Positions 25,801 to 38,107 of a DNA stretch of 64,000 bases are shown in pieces. A model generated the notes under the pieces. That model ran no database searches, was not told the DNA's origin, and saw nothing but the letters and a program-made list of their open reading frames with translations. The position numbers and the translations under genes are program-made. The stretch's first letter is position 1. Every line of letters starts with the position of its first letter. Origin of the DNA: Vitrella brassicaformis (lineage: Eukaryota; Sar; Vitrellaceae); contig CDMY01000553.1 of NCBI GenBank assembly GCA_001179505.1, positions 103,235-167,234 on the forward strand, read 5' to 3'.

Positions 25801-28800
25801 CAGCTACCTGAGCCAGTGGCTGCGCGTGATGCCCGTCATCGAGCTCCACACGCCATTCATCGCCATGTTCGGCAACGCCACAGCCAGCGCATCACCCATA
25901 CATGCGGGCTTCGGGCAGGGACTGCTCACCCTGCTCGACCGTGACCCCCTCTCACCCCCGTCCAACACGTTCGATGCACCGCCCTCGTCGTCACCGTGCT
26001 GCGTGGCGCTGCGGGGGCCGCTGGCCCGCGGGCTGGAGGAGGGTCGGGGGAGCGGATGGATGGACACCTGGGGCGATGTTGCGAGTGGTGACGTGATGCA
26101 GCCACCGCCACACTTCAGCGAGGAGCTGATGGTGCAGGCGCCGCGGCTGGCCGTCGCATGGATGCAGATACTCATCGTCAAGCAGGTAAACATGGGTCCT
26201 GGTCCTTTTGTGTCATAGGCATCTGATATGTGTGTCATCTGTGATGTGTGTCATCTGCAGTTGCCGGCACTGCACAGTCTTCGCAGCGTCATGACCTCAT
26301 CCCCCCGGTCAGACCTCCGTGCGGGCGTGCTCCACACCGTCGCCGGCCGACCCGACCGCTTTTTCGCCTTCTACCACATCCAACGATGCCTGGAGGTCGC
26401 CCCGCTCGACTCGCCCCTTATTCCCATCATCCTCCAGCTCCTTTTGCGCCTCTTTCTCGCCCACGAGTTCCCCCCAGCCAACACACACGTCGGCGACCAC
26501 CTGCCGTATCGCTCAAGGGAGGGGGCGACGCATGACCGGCTGCTGGTGGGCAGCAAGTTCCTCTCGGGCAAGTGGTATGGTCGGCAGCGGGATGCCATGC
26601 GAAAGAAGCTGGAGCAGCTGTCGCACCACTACCGGTCCCACCCGCCGGCCGGCGGCGGCAGACGGCCGTCCTTCAGTGCGCAGGCGACGGAGATCCTCCT
26701 CAGCTTGATGAAGTTCATGGTGGAGTGTCTGGACAAGGTCAAGCAGAAGCCGACCCCGCTGTCGCTGCTCGACCTGCAGCCCATCATCGAGGGGGCGGGG
26801 GCCGACCGCATCTTTACCCTCATCTCCGACCAGAACAGGCAGGGGGACCCCCTTGTGGACCTCTCGGGCTGGTGGTGGGACCTGCTGCCCCCATCATACC
26901 ATCTGTGGCCGCGCTCGTGGCGCCTCCCCGTCAATGAGCAGCGGGAGAGCACCACCGCCAGCAGCAGCAGCGGTGGTGGTGGCGCGTCGATGCACATCTT
27001 TCAGGCGAGGAGCCCTCAGCGCAACCCGACAGAGCCTGTGGCGCCGCCGGCACCACAGCTGCCGGCCGGGTGCTACACGCCACTGCTGGATCGACAGCTC
27101 AAGGAGCTGGGCACTGACGAGAGGGTGAGAGAGTCAGGGGATGTAGGGGCGGGCGTTGAACCATGACAGCAGGTGCCTGTCGTGTCGTGTCGTGTCGCCG
27201 TGTCTTGTGAGTGCAGCGGGTGCAGCATTTGATATCGCGGCTCAAGGAAGCTTCGCTGACGTTCGTCGAGAAAGTCAACCTGTAAGCCACTCACTGCTGA
27301 CCATACAACCAACCTCGCTTGGTTGACCGATCTCCTGTGTATGTGTATGTGTGTGCGGTCGGTGTGTGCAGTCTGTGTGACATCGACAGTGAGTACATGG
27401 CGATGCTGCCCCGGCTGTACAAGAGCCAAGTGCGGCGCATCCGGCAGCGTGTGCAGCGGCACGACCGCCTCCCTGATGGCCGCGCCTGCACACACTGGGT
27501 GGACGTCGACATGGACGTGCCCACCTACACCAGGGACCCTTCCGTCCAGAGTGCGCTGGATGAGTGTGCCGGCCAGAGAAGGGAGCTCATCGATGCAGAA
27601 CACACCATCGACACGGTGAGGGGGGGGGGGGGGGGGGGGGNNNNNNNNNNNNNNNNNNNNNNNNNNNNNNNNNNNNNNNNNNNNNNNNNNNNNNNNNNNN
27701 NNNNNNNNNNNNNNNNNNNNNNNNNNNNNNNNNNNNNNNNNNNNNNNNNNNNNNNNNNNNNNNNNNNNNNNNNNNNNNNNNNNNNNNNNNNNNNNNNNNN
27801 NNNNNNNNNNNNNNNNNNNNNNNNNNNNNNNNNNNNNNNNNNNNNNNNNNNNNNNNNNNNNNNNNNNNNNNNNNNNNNNNNNNNNNNNNNNNNNNNNNNN
27901 NNNNNNNNNNNNNNNNNNNNNNNNNNNNNNNNNNNNNNNNGGCAGGAGGGAGAAGAAGACAGACCCACGGATGGGTGGTCTCCACTCCATGTATGTTATG
28001 TATCTCTGCATACGCAGGAGTTCGTTGAGATGGCCTATCGTGTGGTGCTGCTGTGTCAGCGGCTGGTGCGTCTCCACGCCACATCTCCACTGACCCACTC
28101 CCTTCTCGACCCCTTACTCTCATTGGCCAGCAAGCGCGCCGCCGTCCACTCCCACCCAGTCTACCGGCTCATCCACACAATTCTCGACGCACAGACGGCC
28201 AGCACCGCACCGCTCAGCGACTTCGCCAACCGGAGCATCGCCCCATATGAGGTCACCCTGGCTTCCACCAACCGCACCGTCACCGTCGGGCCGAGCCCAT
28301 CGCTCATGTGCTCGACGGACGTCATGAGCCGTGCACTCGAGGCCATCACTGAGGCACTGTCTGCCGAGGAGGGCGGCGGAGAGATCCTGTTGAGTGGTCT
28401 CGGCGCCAAGGGCTCGTGGTGGCGGTTGTTTCGGCCCCATCTCTGTCCTGCCCGCTTCGTGGCGCTGTACTGGGAGGCCTGTCGGTGTCTGGATGGGGAG
28501 GACAACGCGGCACGGCTGCTGAGGCAGTTTGATGTGACAGAGTGGCTGAGGAGCCCCAATATAGGCGATGTGGCCAACCGTGGGGAGGTGGAGAGCGAGT
28601 TTGCCGTGCTGCTGCTGGGCGAGCTCTCGATGCACAATCCGTCGGCGGCTCAGCTCCCCTTCAGAGAGCACCTGTGCAACCTCATCGAGGCCCGCCCCCA
28701 CGTCGTCCACGCACTTCTCCCCTACATGATTGCGCCCTCGTCACTCAGGTGGCGACCCATCTGCATCACACACACCGGCCCGCCAGCCTCGCGCGACACC

Positions 28801-31800
28801 GATGGGCGCCAGGCAGCCTCAGTGATAAGCTTCACGAGCGATGCCTTCCCGGCGTCAGTGAGCGCTGCGGTTGAGAGGGTCGTTGGGGGCTGTGACGGCG
28901 GGCTCTTCGATCGAGAGGGTCGGCCGTACGCATACAGTGAGGTCAACCAGCTCGCTAACGCACTGGTCCCTTTCATAGAGCAGGTGGGGTGGGCAGACCC
29001 TGGATGGGAGGGAGGAACCAACGGCGAGTGACTTACTACGCGCTCTCTCTCTCTCTCTCTCTCTCGTGGTGGTGTAGGAGTGCAGCGTGGATGTGTTGGT
29101 GAGGTCGGAGGCGACGCGGCTGCTGACGGCCGTCACGGCGCAAATTGCTGAGGTAGGTGAGATACATTGGTATGGACAGAAAGGCCCTTGTATTGCACGT
29201 CGGCAGCCATTTCCACGTGTTTGATTCATTCGTTCAGCGTATGTGTCGCGGCCTTGCCGGCGGCACATCTATCGACCCGTCAGCCCAGATCATCGACCAG
29301 ACATTCTTGTCCCTCATCCAGCGCACACAGTGGCACCAGACGGCAGCCAACGCCCCCGCTGTCCTGCCGGGTGTCACTCTCCTCCTCGACACCTTCGCCA
29401 AGACGGTCACCGCCATCTATCCCGACAGTCACACGCGGCTGCTCTACTGCTGGCACGCAATCCAGCGGGTTCTCAGCTCTCATTCCCCGCAACTTGACGG
29501 CGATCCGCCGTGGATCGGCATGCACAAGGCCGAGATGATCACACGGGCCTTCGGGCCGCGGCTCAAGGAGGCCGGTGGCCTGAGGCGTCTGGGGGCCAGC
29601 TGGCCTCTCCTGCGGGAGATTCAGGGGGTGCTGAGCCACCTGTCCATCGGCTGCTATCGGCGGCACAGGCGGTGGCATGCTTCTCGGGTTGACGAGGGCA
29701 CGGCCATCGATGAAGGGTACCTGCTCGAAGGGTCGCCCACACACCTGCTCGGCCTGATTGAGGCGTGGCTGACGGACATTGACGGAGCGAAGCGCGGCAT
29801 GTGGGTGAGCTTCCTGGAGGGGGAGCCTGCGGCTGCAGGCGGGGAGAGGACGGTATGGGACCCCTACATCGAGACACTTCTCATGGTGCTGCTCGTCGAT
29901 CCATGGCGACCAGTGGGCCCATCGACACTGGCGTTTGTCCACGATTGTCTAGGCCTAGCGACGGGCACCATACAGACGCCACCAGGGTCACCTCTGCTGC
30001 CAGCCAAGGAGCCATCACAGGACCATGAGGAGAGCGGCAGCGCGTATGCCCATCTCGACCGGCCCGCCCTGCCTGCGATCTACGTGAGCACGTCGGCCTA
30101 CCGGCACTCTCTCAGCGTGCTCGGTGGACTCCTCTTTCCCTCTGCCCATGTGGAGCACCACCCCGCCGCCCCTAGCAGCGAGACTCGACCGTCAGACGAG
30201 CCCTTCCCCCCCGTCTCTGTGCGGCGCAAGTGGCGCGAGGACGGCGATGTCAGCTTCCTCGGCGGCTACTGTCACCCCGAGAGGCTACAGCTGCTCGACA
30301 CCATCCTCTATGCTGGCGCGACGCAATGGATACCAGCCAGCGAGGCTCACCAACGAGTGGAGCGTGGGCTGACGGGCCCGGGGCCGCACGAATGGCAGGC
30401 CCAGCTGCCGAGGCTGGCGCCACTTGTGCAATTCTGGATGGCTCCCGTGGCGGACAGCGCGGCCATGAGACAACAGGAGGGAGCGGCAACAACAGCACCT
30501 CAGACAACGACAGACGGCGGGAGTAGCACGACAAATGCTTCCCTGTCTGCGGCGGCCATGCAGACCCTCAGCTCGTTGGCGGCCACAGTGACCGACCCGG
30601 CTGCGTCGGCTGTCGGGTCTGTCATCAAGTCGACCTACGAGTACACGTCGTCACTCGCCAGCTACCTGCCCGTCAGCTTGTGGCCGCTGGTGCAGACGGA
30701 GGATGGAGAGACCCCTCGAGCCGGTGACGGGCTGGGCTTCCCCCCCTCTCTCGGGATTGTGTGCCTCTTCTCCATCTGCTGGCGGCTGTTCGAGGCGATA
30801 GAGGAGTTCGTCAACGGCCTGGATCCCTCCGATCTGATGGAGACCCTCCGCAAGACGCGGCGAAGGGGTGAGAGAGTGCTGCTGTGCCTCACACACGAGT
30901 GTGACGGTCCCGACAGCCATCCATCGTCACGGCGCTCCAGTTGGACGTCGGAGGAAGCCCTTATTGACCTCGAGAAGCTGTACAAGCCGTTTGCCCAGCT
31001 GCTGAACTACTATGGCGACAGGAAGGACGAAGGTCCCGCTGTGGGCCAGGTCAAGTGTGGGTCGGGGCAAGTGGTGGCTCTGCTCCAGGCTGTCGCGTCG
31101 CTGGTGGAGCCCCAAGTGGCCAAGTGGATCGGCTCACCGGCAGCCACGTCATGCCCACCGAAGACGTCGTCGTACATGAAGCTGCTGGTGCTGATGAAGT
31201 GGATCCTTGACGAGGACATCATTGCCCCATTCTGCTATAGCCTCTGCACCGAGACCCTCCTCCCACTCACCGCCCCCACCAGCTGTCTCGATTGGGCCGC
31301 CCTCTGCTTCTCGCCACCATTCGATGCGGCCAAGTTCGAGACATTCTGTGCGTCGAAAGGCCTCACGGTGTGTTTCGCAGTCGCGTGGGAGAGGAGCAGG
31401 GCGGTCGCCGCGCTGCGGTCGCGTCTTCAGCTGAGCGAGACGGCGCCGTCCACTTATCCCGGTGCCTTCCCCGCCGTCCCCAGGCCCTCGCCGGACCTGG
31501 TCGATGCGTCCCGCGTTATCGGGTGGATCAAGAGTGTCTCCGAGGAGCGAGAAACGGCCCTCACCGCGACACTGGATCGGCTGCTGTCCCACCCATCGAT
31601 GGGGGAGAAGAGCAGCTCACCACACATGGCCGCAAGGACAGTGGCACCGGTGCGTCAGGGGCTCGATAGGCTGTTGCGCGAGGGGCAGGCCAATGACGCA
31701 GCGCTCGCCGTTCTGCTGTATGCGGTCCTGTCGGACTTTTCCAAAGAGCCGGGGCAGTACGCGACGGACGGCAGGGCAGAGCGGCTGGTGGAGGGACTTG

Positions 31801-32635
31801 TGCGCCTTGCTGGCTATGACCCTGCCCCCATACTGGCGTCCAAAGCACACAGAGACGGGTAGGCAGGGAAAGACACACGGGAGAGATACATACGCAACGA
31901 TGACCCATTTGTCGCATGCGCGCCTGTGTGTGTTGATCAATCAGGTTTCTGGGTCGTTTTTTCCAGCGTGGCGGTGGTCGCCGGGCTGGTGGGAGTGCGT
32001 CGATCCAGAAGCTGGTAGAGGCCGCAGCCAGCGACCCCTCCCTGCTGCCGCCCCTCGCCCAGCTCCTCGGCGCTGTCCGCATGCAGACACTCGCGGCAGC
32101 ACTGGCCCTATGCCTCAGCGCGACGGCGGAGCGTGCGTCGCCAGCCGGCCAAGCTGCCGGCCCCTTCCACGCCGTATCGCAGCACATGAGCTCGGTTTTC
32201 GCCAAAGAGACGATGCCGCCAGGCCTGGCGTCGATCGGGCAGCAACCGGGGGGCAGGTCGAGTAGCGGGTCACTCGGCAGTGAGCCCTTCGAGCCGTCGG
32301 CACCCGGCGAGAGTGAGCACCAGCCTTGGGTGTGCTGGGAGAGGACGGTCGGCGGCACCATTGAGTGCTGGAAGCAGGTGGGCGTCAAGTGTCTCCTACA
32401 CCAAGAGATGGTGGTCAAGGGCGGGAAAGACAGGGAGACCAGCAAGCGTGGACGGCGGGGCAGCTCCAGCTCGGTGTCCGAGGATGAGCGGGCGACGGCT
32501 GCTGCTGCTGACAGTCCGGGTGTGTTGATGGGCATGGTGCGGGAGGTGGTGCAGATGTGCGGCTATCACAAGGCGGTGTTCGTGAGGCGGGCGATGGATG
32601 AGCTCGACGGGCCCGATGCGCTGGGTCAATCGTAG
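20646..32635 (+). CDS. EPG5: EPG5-like autophagy tethering protein (very large, multi-exon)
   Basis: Probable homologue of ectopic P-granules protein 5, a very large all-helical Rab7 effector that tethers autophagosomes to late endosomes/lysosomes. The start at 20646 opens MAVAVKQPKKKDKERAE, a basic then acidic disordered N-terminus as in the family. Colinear similarities to animal EPG5 are visible: a helical segment with LLLQRCWKTCDALHRFNLEV; HLLRCGQGVCEWAAPFLQLP; DDWCVVPDQGALLLTESDF followed by LFEQLPFHSFLDFLFY; and a C-terminus where MVREVVQMCGYHKAVFVRRA precedes the stop at 32635. The estimated length is above 3000 residues, longer than the roughly 2500-2600 typical in animals; the excess lies in low-complexity insertions. 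Introns are short. The 300-N gap at 27641-27940 falls inside or beside an exon after TIDT and hides some coding sequence. The assignment comes from recognised motif order, not from an alignment. Confidence 0.7.
27641..27940. other. Assembly gap (300 N) preceded by a G homopolymer
   Basis: Exactly 300 N follow a run of about 21 G. The round number suggests a placeholder gap of unknown true size; the G run is probably a sequencing or assembly artefact. It interrupts the EPG5-like gene. Confidence 0.95.
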
Positions 32636-33109
32636 TGTCTGTGTCTTTGTCGGACGAGCACGCAGTAGGCAGCCATTGTGCGTCGAGAGAGAGATAGGCT
32701 AGGTGTCTGTTGGGCGATTGATTCGGTTTTTCGTAGGTAGGATACAGCTGTTTGTCGTTGTACGATCGATGGATGATATGGATGGACAAATATGGAGGGA
32801 GGGAGGCTGATTGACTGATTGATTCGGTGTACTATAGTACTGATATTAACTATATTGCGTGACGTGATGAGTGTCATTCTACGTGAATGTTTGCTTGTAC
32901 GTATCCGCTGCCTGCCCAATAATGGCGATTGAGTGAGTCGTCGTCATCTCATTGAGTGGGGAAACCCTAAACCTAGGAAAAACCTTTTCTTGGTCAAACC
33001 CTACATCCTAACCCTTGAGTTGTCAGCAATTGGAATGAACGGCTGGCTTTCATCCATGAGCAACCTGCCGTGAAGTTGATCGGCCCTGCAGGAGCGTATA
33101 GAGGGCGAG
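32636..33109. other. Intergenic region with telomere-like motifs
   Basis: No gene is seen. The right half contains AAACCCTAAACC (32962-32973) and AAACCCTACATCCTAACCC (32996-33014), which are degenerate CCCTAAA units about 100-150 bp upstream of the next start codon. Confidence 0.6.
32962..33016 (+). promoter_or_regulatory. Telomere-like (telo-box) motif cluster
   Basis: Four or so degenerate CCCTAAA units lie 94-148 bp upstream of the Met at 33110. In plants AAACCCTA is a known promoter element (telo-box). Its recurrence upstream of other genes in this window suggests a similar role, but that is inference. Confidence 0.45.
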
Positions 33110-34930
33110 ATGGGCAACAACCACACTGCGGACCGCCATGGTGCCGTTATCGACGAACACGCACTCGACTTCCTTCACAAAGACGACAGAGATGCCCTCC
33201 ACACGTATGCAGACCACACAGAAATGACATGAGGGAGGGAGAGCGGCAGTGAACAGGTGGGTGTGTCTGTTTGTGGGTGTGTGATCTGCGTATGTGTGCA
33301 GCCAGCCGGAGGTCGGCAGCCTCAGAGCCACGGCGCACTTCCTCTGGGAAGTCGACTTCTCGGCCGCCGTCCTTCGCAACCGACTCAATCGCTGCCTGGT
33401 GGCCAGGGGGCTGCAGACCATCATCGCATTCGACGCTCAGCTGGACCGCCCTCTGCTGCTGAAGGCCATCTGGCTGGTGGACACGCAGCAGTGGACCGAG
33501 GTGACCAATGCGCTGCGCTTCGCGCGGCAGAGGGGCTTCTGTCAGCTGCCCATCACACTGGCTGTGGTCGACCTGCAGCGGCACGATAGCAAACAGGTGG
33601 GCAGATGAGCGCGGGGCGGGTGGGTGGCACTCATCGGTCTGTCTGTCTGTATGTGTGTGTGTCTGTCTGTCCGTCGTGTGGTGTCTGTGTAGGCGTATTT
33701 GGCCGGTGTGCGTGTGATTGGGTTGTGGAAGATGGTCGGCAGACACGTCAACTTCGGCGGCGACTACGGCCGTTTTGAGCTGTTCGACCAGCCGGGCGGC
33801 GGTGTGCGTGCCCTCCGCGACGAGCCGGGCTACGAGCTGGACATCAACCCCCTCCTCCCCCCCGCCCACCCATACCACACACACACCATCAACGACAACC
33901 CGCCCGTCAAATGCCGAATCCGCCCGCAGGGGGGCAGCTGGACGGCCGGTGATGAGGTGATCACTCATGCTTCGGTGTCGTCCTTCATCATGAGGACCAT
34001 CATGGCCCCCCCAATGGCCAATTGGGGCAAGACGCCTTTGGTTCACGTGGATCGGTACGCAGGCCACACCACACTCAGGCAGACATCCATCCATCCATCC
34101 CATGACGGCCTCTTCCCTCTGTTATGTGTTGGTCTGTTTAGGCATGCCCACGGCGGTGTGCTGGACGGCCTCCTCAACCAGTCGCCCCACCAGCCCCCCA
34201 ACCGATGCACCGCCATTGTGGCGACCAGGGTGGACAGTAGCCATCCCCCCGGTGAGATTCGCACTGTGCTACTGACACCACTCGACAGCCCATTCGTCGC
34301 ATCGATCGATCTGGGTATCTTCCCCGACGTCCACATGGGTAAGGGAACAAGATAGCAGATTATCTGCTGAGTGAGTCGTCCTTTATGCAGTGTTTGTTTC
34401 TGTCGTCACCAACGAGCCGCCAGTCGGTGATGCATCTGATGCCATCAAGGACCGCCGGCCCACCACCGCCCCTCTGGTGGGCGGCCTGCTGGGCAGCACC
34501 ATCGCAGACATGGTGGTCAACCAACAGGAAGCCGCTGATGAGGGTGAGTGTGCAGCCGGCCGCCCCCGTCTCTGTGTGTCGGTTGGATGAATCGGCGTGT
34601 GTGTGGTGGTGTGCAGATGAGGGTGCGGATGACGACGATGGCGATAGTGGTGAGGGTAAGTGGTGTGTGTGCGGTGCCCAGCCCGCCTTGCTAGGTGTCT
34701 TACTCCTATGTATGTGTGTGTCTGCAGAGGATGACGAGGATAGTGCGGATGACGGCGACAGCGATGAGGGTGAGTGGGAGGAGGATGAGTGGGACGACAC
34801 CGACGGAGAGGGCGAGGGCGATGGCCAGCAGCAGGAGGAAGAGGGTGAGATGGGGGCAGAGGATGAGCCAGATCAGAGCGACACACATGCATTCATTGTG
34901 TGCGTCATGGATGTGATGTATGCAGGTTGA
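33110..34930 (+). CDS. Unknown protein with acidic C-terminal tail
   Basis: Not recognised. The start Met at 33110 opens MGNNHTADRHGAVIDEHALD and splices in frame (codon ACC split) to an exon with QPEVGSLRATAHFLWEVDFS, LNRCLVARGLQTIIAFDAQL and DTQQWTEVTNALRFARQRGF. The following exons give AYLAGVRVIGLWKMVGRHVN, FGGDYGRFELFDQPGG and IMRTIMAPPMANWGKTPLVH, then RVDSSHPPGEIRTVLLTPLD, PFVASIDLGIFPDVH, and VFVSVVTNEPPVGDA with LVGGLLGSTIADMVVNQQEA. From about 34540 the protein turns into an Asp/Glu/Gly tail encoded by tiny exons and ends at 34930. The body looks like a globular alpha/beta domain, but no motif fixes its function. Consistent splicing over seven or more exons supports a real gene. Confidence 0.6.
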
Positions 34931-35564
34931 TCGACTGCGACACTGGTCGGTGGGGTGGGGGGTGGACGGATGGATGGACGGAGGATGGACAGGAGGCCAG
35001 ACGTGGCGTATGCACGCAGCCAGCTGCCTCTCATGACATGATGTAGACAGAATCCATGCGCTTTTGCAGCAGACAGACTTGCATGCATTGCATTGATGTG
35101 TCCTTGTGTGTCTGAAGAACCCTTTCTGTGTACACGTATGGTATGTGTTCTTGACGGAAGCTGCTTTCCGTTTGTTCTTCGTTTCCACAGACACACACAC
35201 GAACCAACGGCATGGCGCACACAACCTCGGCCCATAGCATAGACACACACACGCACAACAGACGGATAGGCAGACACCTCACCTCCCTCACCACAAAGCA
35301 TCCACCAACTATAGCCTTTCTGCTATACTATCTACCTACCTCTCTGCCTACGGCTCGCATCATCACCTCGCCCCTCTCCCCCCCTGTCTGCTGCTGCTGC
35401 TCCTCCGATTCTTTGCGAGTCCGATTCAGTACCATGCTTCTGAATCCATGCATGTCTCACAGATCAGTAGATCGTCGGTCTATGAACCCTAGACCCTAAA
35501 CCCGCGATCGCGATTTACACGGTTCCACGGCAGCAGTGCCAGCAATGCATGGCGGTGCGCAGTG
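34931..35564. other. Intergenic region upstream of CLP1
   Basis: No gene is recognised. The left part is GGAT/CAGA-repeat rich; the right end carries a telomere-like motif (35485-35503). Confidence 0.55.
35485..35503 (+). promoter_or_regulatory. Telomere-like motif upstream of CLP1
   Basis: AACCCTAGACCCTAAACCC lies 61-80 bp before the CLP1 start codon at 35565, in the same orientation as the cluster before the gene at 33110. Confidence 0.45.
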
Positions 35565-38107
35565 ATGAACACTCGCCATTGGCATCTGAAGACCAACCAG
35601 GAGCTGAGGCTCCTCATCGGACGAAACGACAATGTATCCGTCACGGTAAGGAGGACACGACACAAGAACAGACACACAGATGGCATGCTCTTCACTCATT
35701 CATCGCCTGTGTGTGGGCCATCTCTCTCTCGGATGCAGTTGCTTCCCGACCAGGACCGCAGCGAGCAGCCTCAGGGTCGGCAGCAGTTCCTCACCCGGCC
35801 TCCCCTCTCGGCAGAGATCTTCGGCGCATCACTATGCCCAGGACTGCAGCGCAACCTCGCCCGCGGCGAGCAGACGGCCGTATACACCTGGACAGGCTGC
35901 ACGCTGGAGGTGAAAGGTCTGGAGAGCACCGACCTCTGCTACCAGGACCAGAACCCGCCGATGAACGAGTACCTCAACACAGCGGCGGTGCTGCATCGGA
36001 GGCGACTCGACGCCCTCATGACCAGCAAGGGGGGGCCCAGGGTGGGTGGGGAGAGGGGGGGAGAGGATGACAGACACAGGAGCTAGCTAGCTGCAGAGTG
36101 GTTGGTTGGCAACTTGTCCTCCTGTGTGTGTGGGTGTTGGTCAGGTGTTGATAGCGGGGTCGAGCTCGTCGGGCAAGACATCCCTTGCTCTGCTGCTGTG
36201 TAACTATGCCGTCAGACAGGTGAGTGAGTATGTGTGCTGTGCATGCCAGGACGAGAGGAAAGGGGCTGAGAAGACCTACCTCACCATTGTTCGTCTGTCT
36301 GTTGCCTCTGCGTGTCGATATATCGATCAGGGCTGGACCCCGGCTTACGTCGAGCTGGACCCAAGGTGAGCATCATTATCAACGGCAGGACGTGTGTGTG
36401 TGTATGTGTAAGTGTGTGGTCTGACCTGACAGGGGCGGCAACGACAAGCTTCAGCTGCAGTTTTTGCCAGGCACCATCGGCGCGACCCTCATCGATTCTG
36501 TCGAAACAGAGGTAGGTCACCAGCACAGCAAAGACAAAGCTGGCAGAAAGCCGGGGCTTCGCATGTTTGGCTGGCTCAGGAGGTGAATCGGCCGTTGATG
36601 TACTTCTTCGGCAGCCTGCACATCAATGACGACTACCCCCTCTTCAAGAAGGTAGGTACCCACCAGATGGAACGACAGACAGACAGACAGACTATTGCGT
36701 GTCTGTCCATCAGTTGTGTTCTCGTCTGAGCGCGGCCCTCAACGTGCGCATGGGTGACGATGCGCTGTTGGACATGGCTGGTGAGGATGAGCACCACCCG
36801 CACAGCAAGCCGGTGGAGATGAGGGCCCCCGAGAGGCCGCCGCTCGTGCCAGACCTGGTCATGCGGCAGGAGGACGGGCGCGGCGAGCCTACTGTCCGCG
36901 ACCTGCCGCCGAGAGAGAAACTCACCTACTCAGGTATGTCCATGCATCCACAGAGTGTACGTGACTGACATGGTGGGCTCATCTGTTTGGGGGGTGTGTG
37001 TGTGTGTGTGTGTTGTTTGGCTTGACCACAGGTGTGATATTGAATGCGCCCCCCCAGGCCAGCAGGGACCACATCCGCGACATCGTGCGGCTCTTCCAGG
37101 TGGACGTCGTGCTGGTCCTCGACGACCCATCGCTGAGGCAGGCCCTCGCCCAGCACTACGACAGCAGCCACCAACACGATGTGGGTGGCCACCTGGCCGC
37201 ACTCCTGCCCAAACCAGACCACGGCGGCGAACAGTCGCCATCGGCCACGCGCAAGGTCGATGTGGTCGCCTTGCCCAAGGCTGCTGGCGTCGTGCAGGTC
37301 AGCACTCAGCCAGACAGTCTGGCGCGGAGAGAGACAAGGAAGACGTTTGGGTGGATGGATGTGTGTGTTTAGGTGACTGAGGAGCGTATGAAGGATTTGC
37401 GTCAGCGTGTGGTGGGTCGTTACTACCACGGCGACCCCGAGTATCCCCTCCACCCACAGGTCATCACCCTCAGCTCCACCGCATGCCACTTCTACAAACT
37501 CGACGCATCAGCATTCTCCTCCTCACTACTGCCGGCAGGTCAGTCAGTCATGCAGTCATGCCTTGTTTCTTTCCTCTCACTCGTGTGTGTGTGTGTGTGT
37601 GTGTGTTGATTGCGGTGTGTGTCCATCAGGTCAGCAGCAGGCGATGCTGCAGGAGTTCCGGCCGTCGGCGTACACAGGACGCCCCCCCGACCTGGCCCTC
37701 TCATTCCTGGGCGTCACATACGCCCGCCCAGGCAAAACTGAGGACCTCCTCTTCGCCAACCTCGCGGCACTCGTCTTCGTCCAGGCAGTCGAGGTGACCT
37801 ACCAGCGGAGGGAGGGACACACACACCGGATCGGACACACACAAACCCTTCCTTCGGCGTCACTCGACTCTTGGTGTCTGTCTGTCAGGCTGAGAGCACC
37901 GCTGAGGAGGCGGCGGCAGCTGATGAGAATGTGGCCATGGGCGACGACGCCAAGGCGGCTGGTGGTGGTGGTGGTGGTGCGCCGACGTCGTGGAAGCTGC
38001 AGCTGCTGTGTCCTGCTGGTGGGGAGCTGCCGTCCAAGATGTTTGTGGTTGGCCAGCCGCAGAAGCTGCGGATGCCCACGGGCGTCCACCCACTGCACCA
38101 GCTGTGA
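35565..38107 (+). CDS. CLP1: CLP1, polyribonucleotide 5'-hydroxyl kinase / pre-mRNA cleavage factor II subunit
   Basis: Nuclear RNA-processing factor that takes part in mRNA 3'-end cleavage and tRNA splicing. The N-terminal domain contains WHLKTNQELRLLIGRNDNV, SAEIFGASLCPGLQRNLARG and AVYTWTGCTLEVKG. The kinase domain has a P-loop, VLIAGSSSSGKTSLALLLCN (GxxxxGKT, exon starting about 36145). It is followed by the conserved GWTPAYVELDPR, LPGTIGATLIDS and EEVNRPLMYFFGSLH, all typical of the family. Later exons give GVILNAPPQASRDHIRDIVR, the RQRVVGRYYHGD region and a C-terminal domain ending in HPLHQL. An Asp/Gly-rich loop (about 37930-37980) is an insertion relative to yeast and animal proteins. 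About twelve exons; introns are about 70-110 bp with TG runs. The start was chosen at the Met giving MNTRHWHLK, matching the family N-terminus. Confidence 0.93.

Noticed and set aside
27073-28098. Long minus-strand frames across the N gap
   Set aside because: Their length comes from unknown bases and a G homopolymer translated as proline; the EPG5-like frame on the plus strand explains the flanks.
36926-37489. 187-codon minus-strand frame inside CLP1
   Set aside because: It is a shadow of CLP1 exons, including antisense TG repeats, with no independent support.
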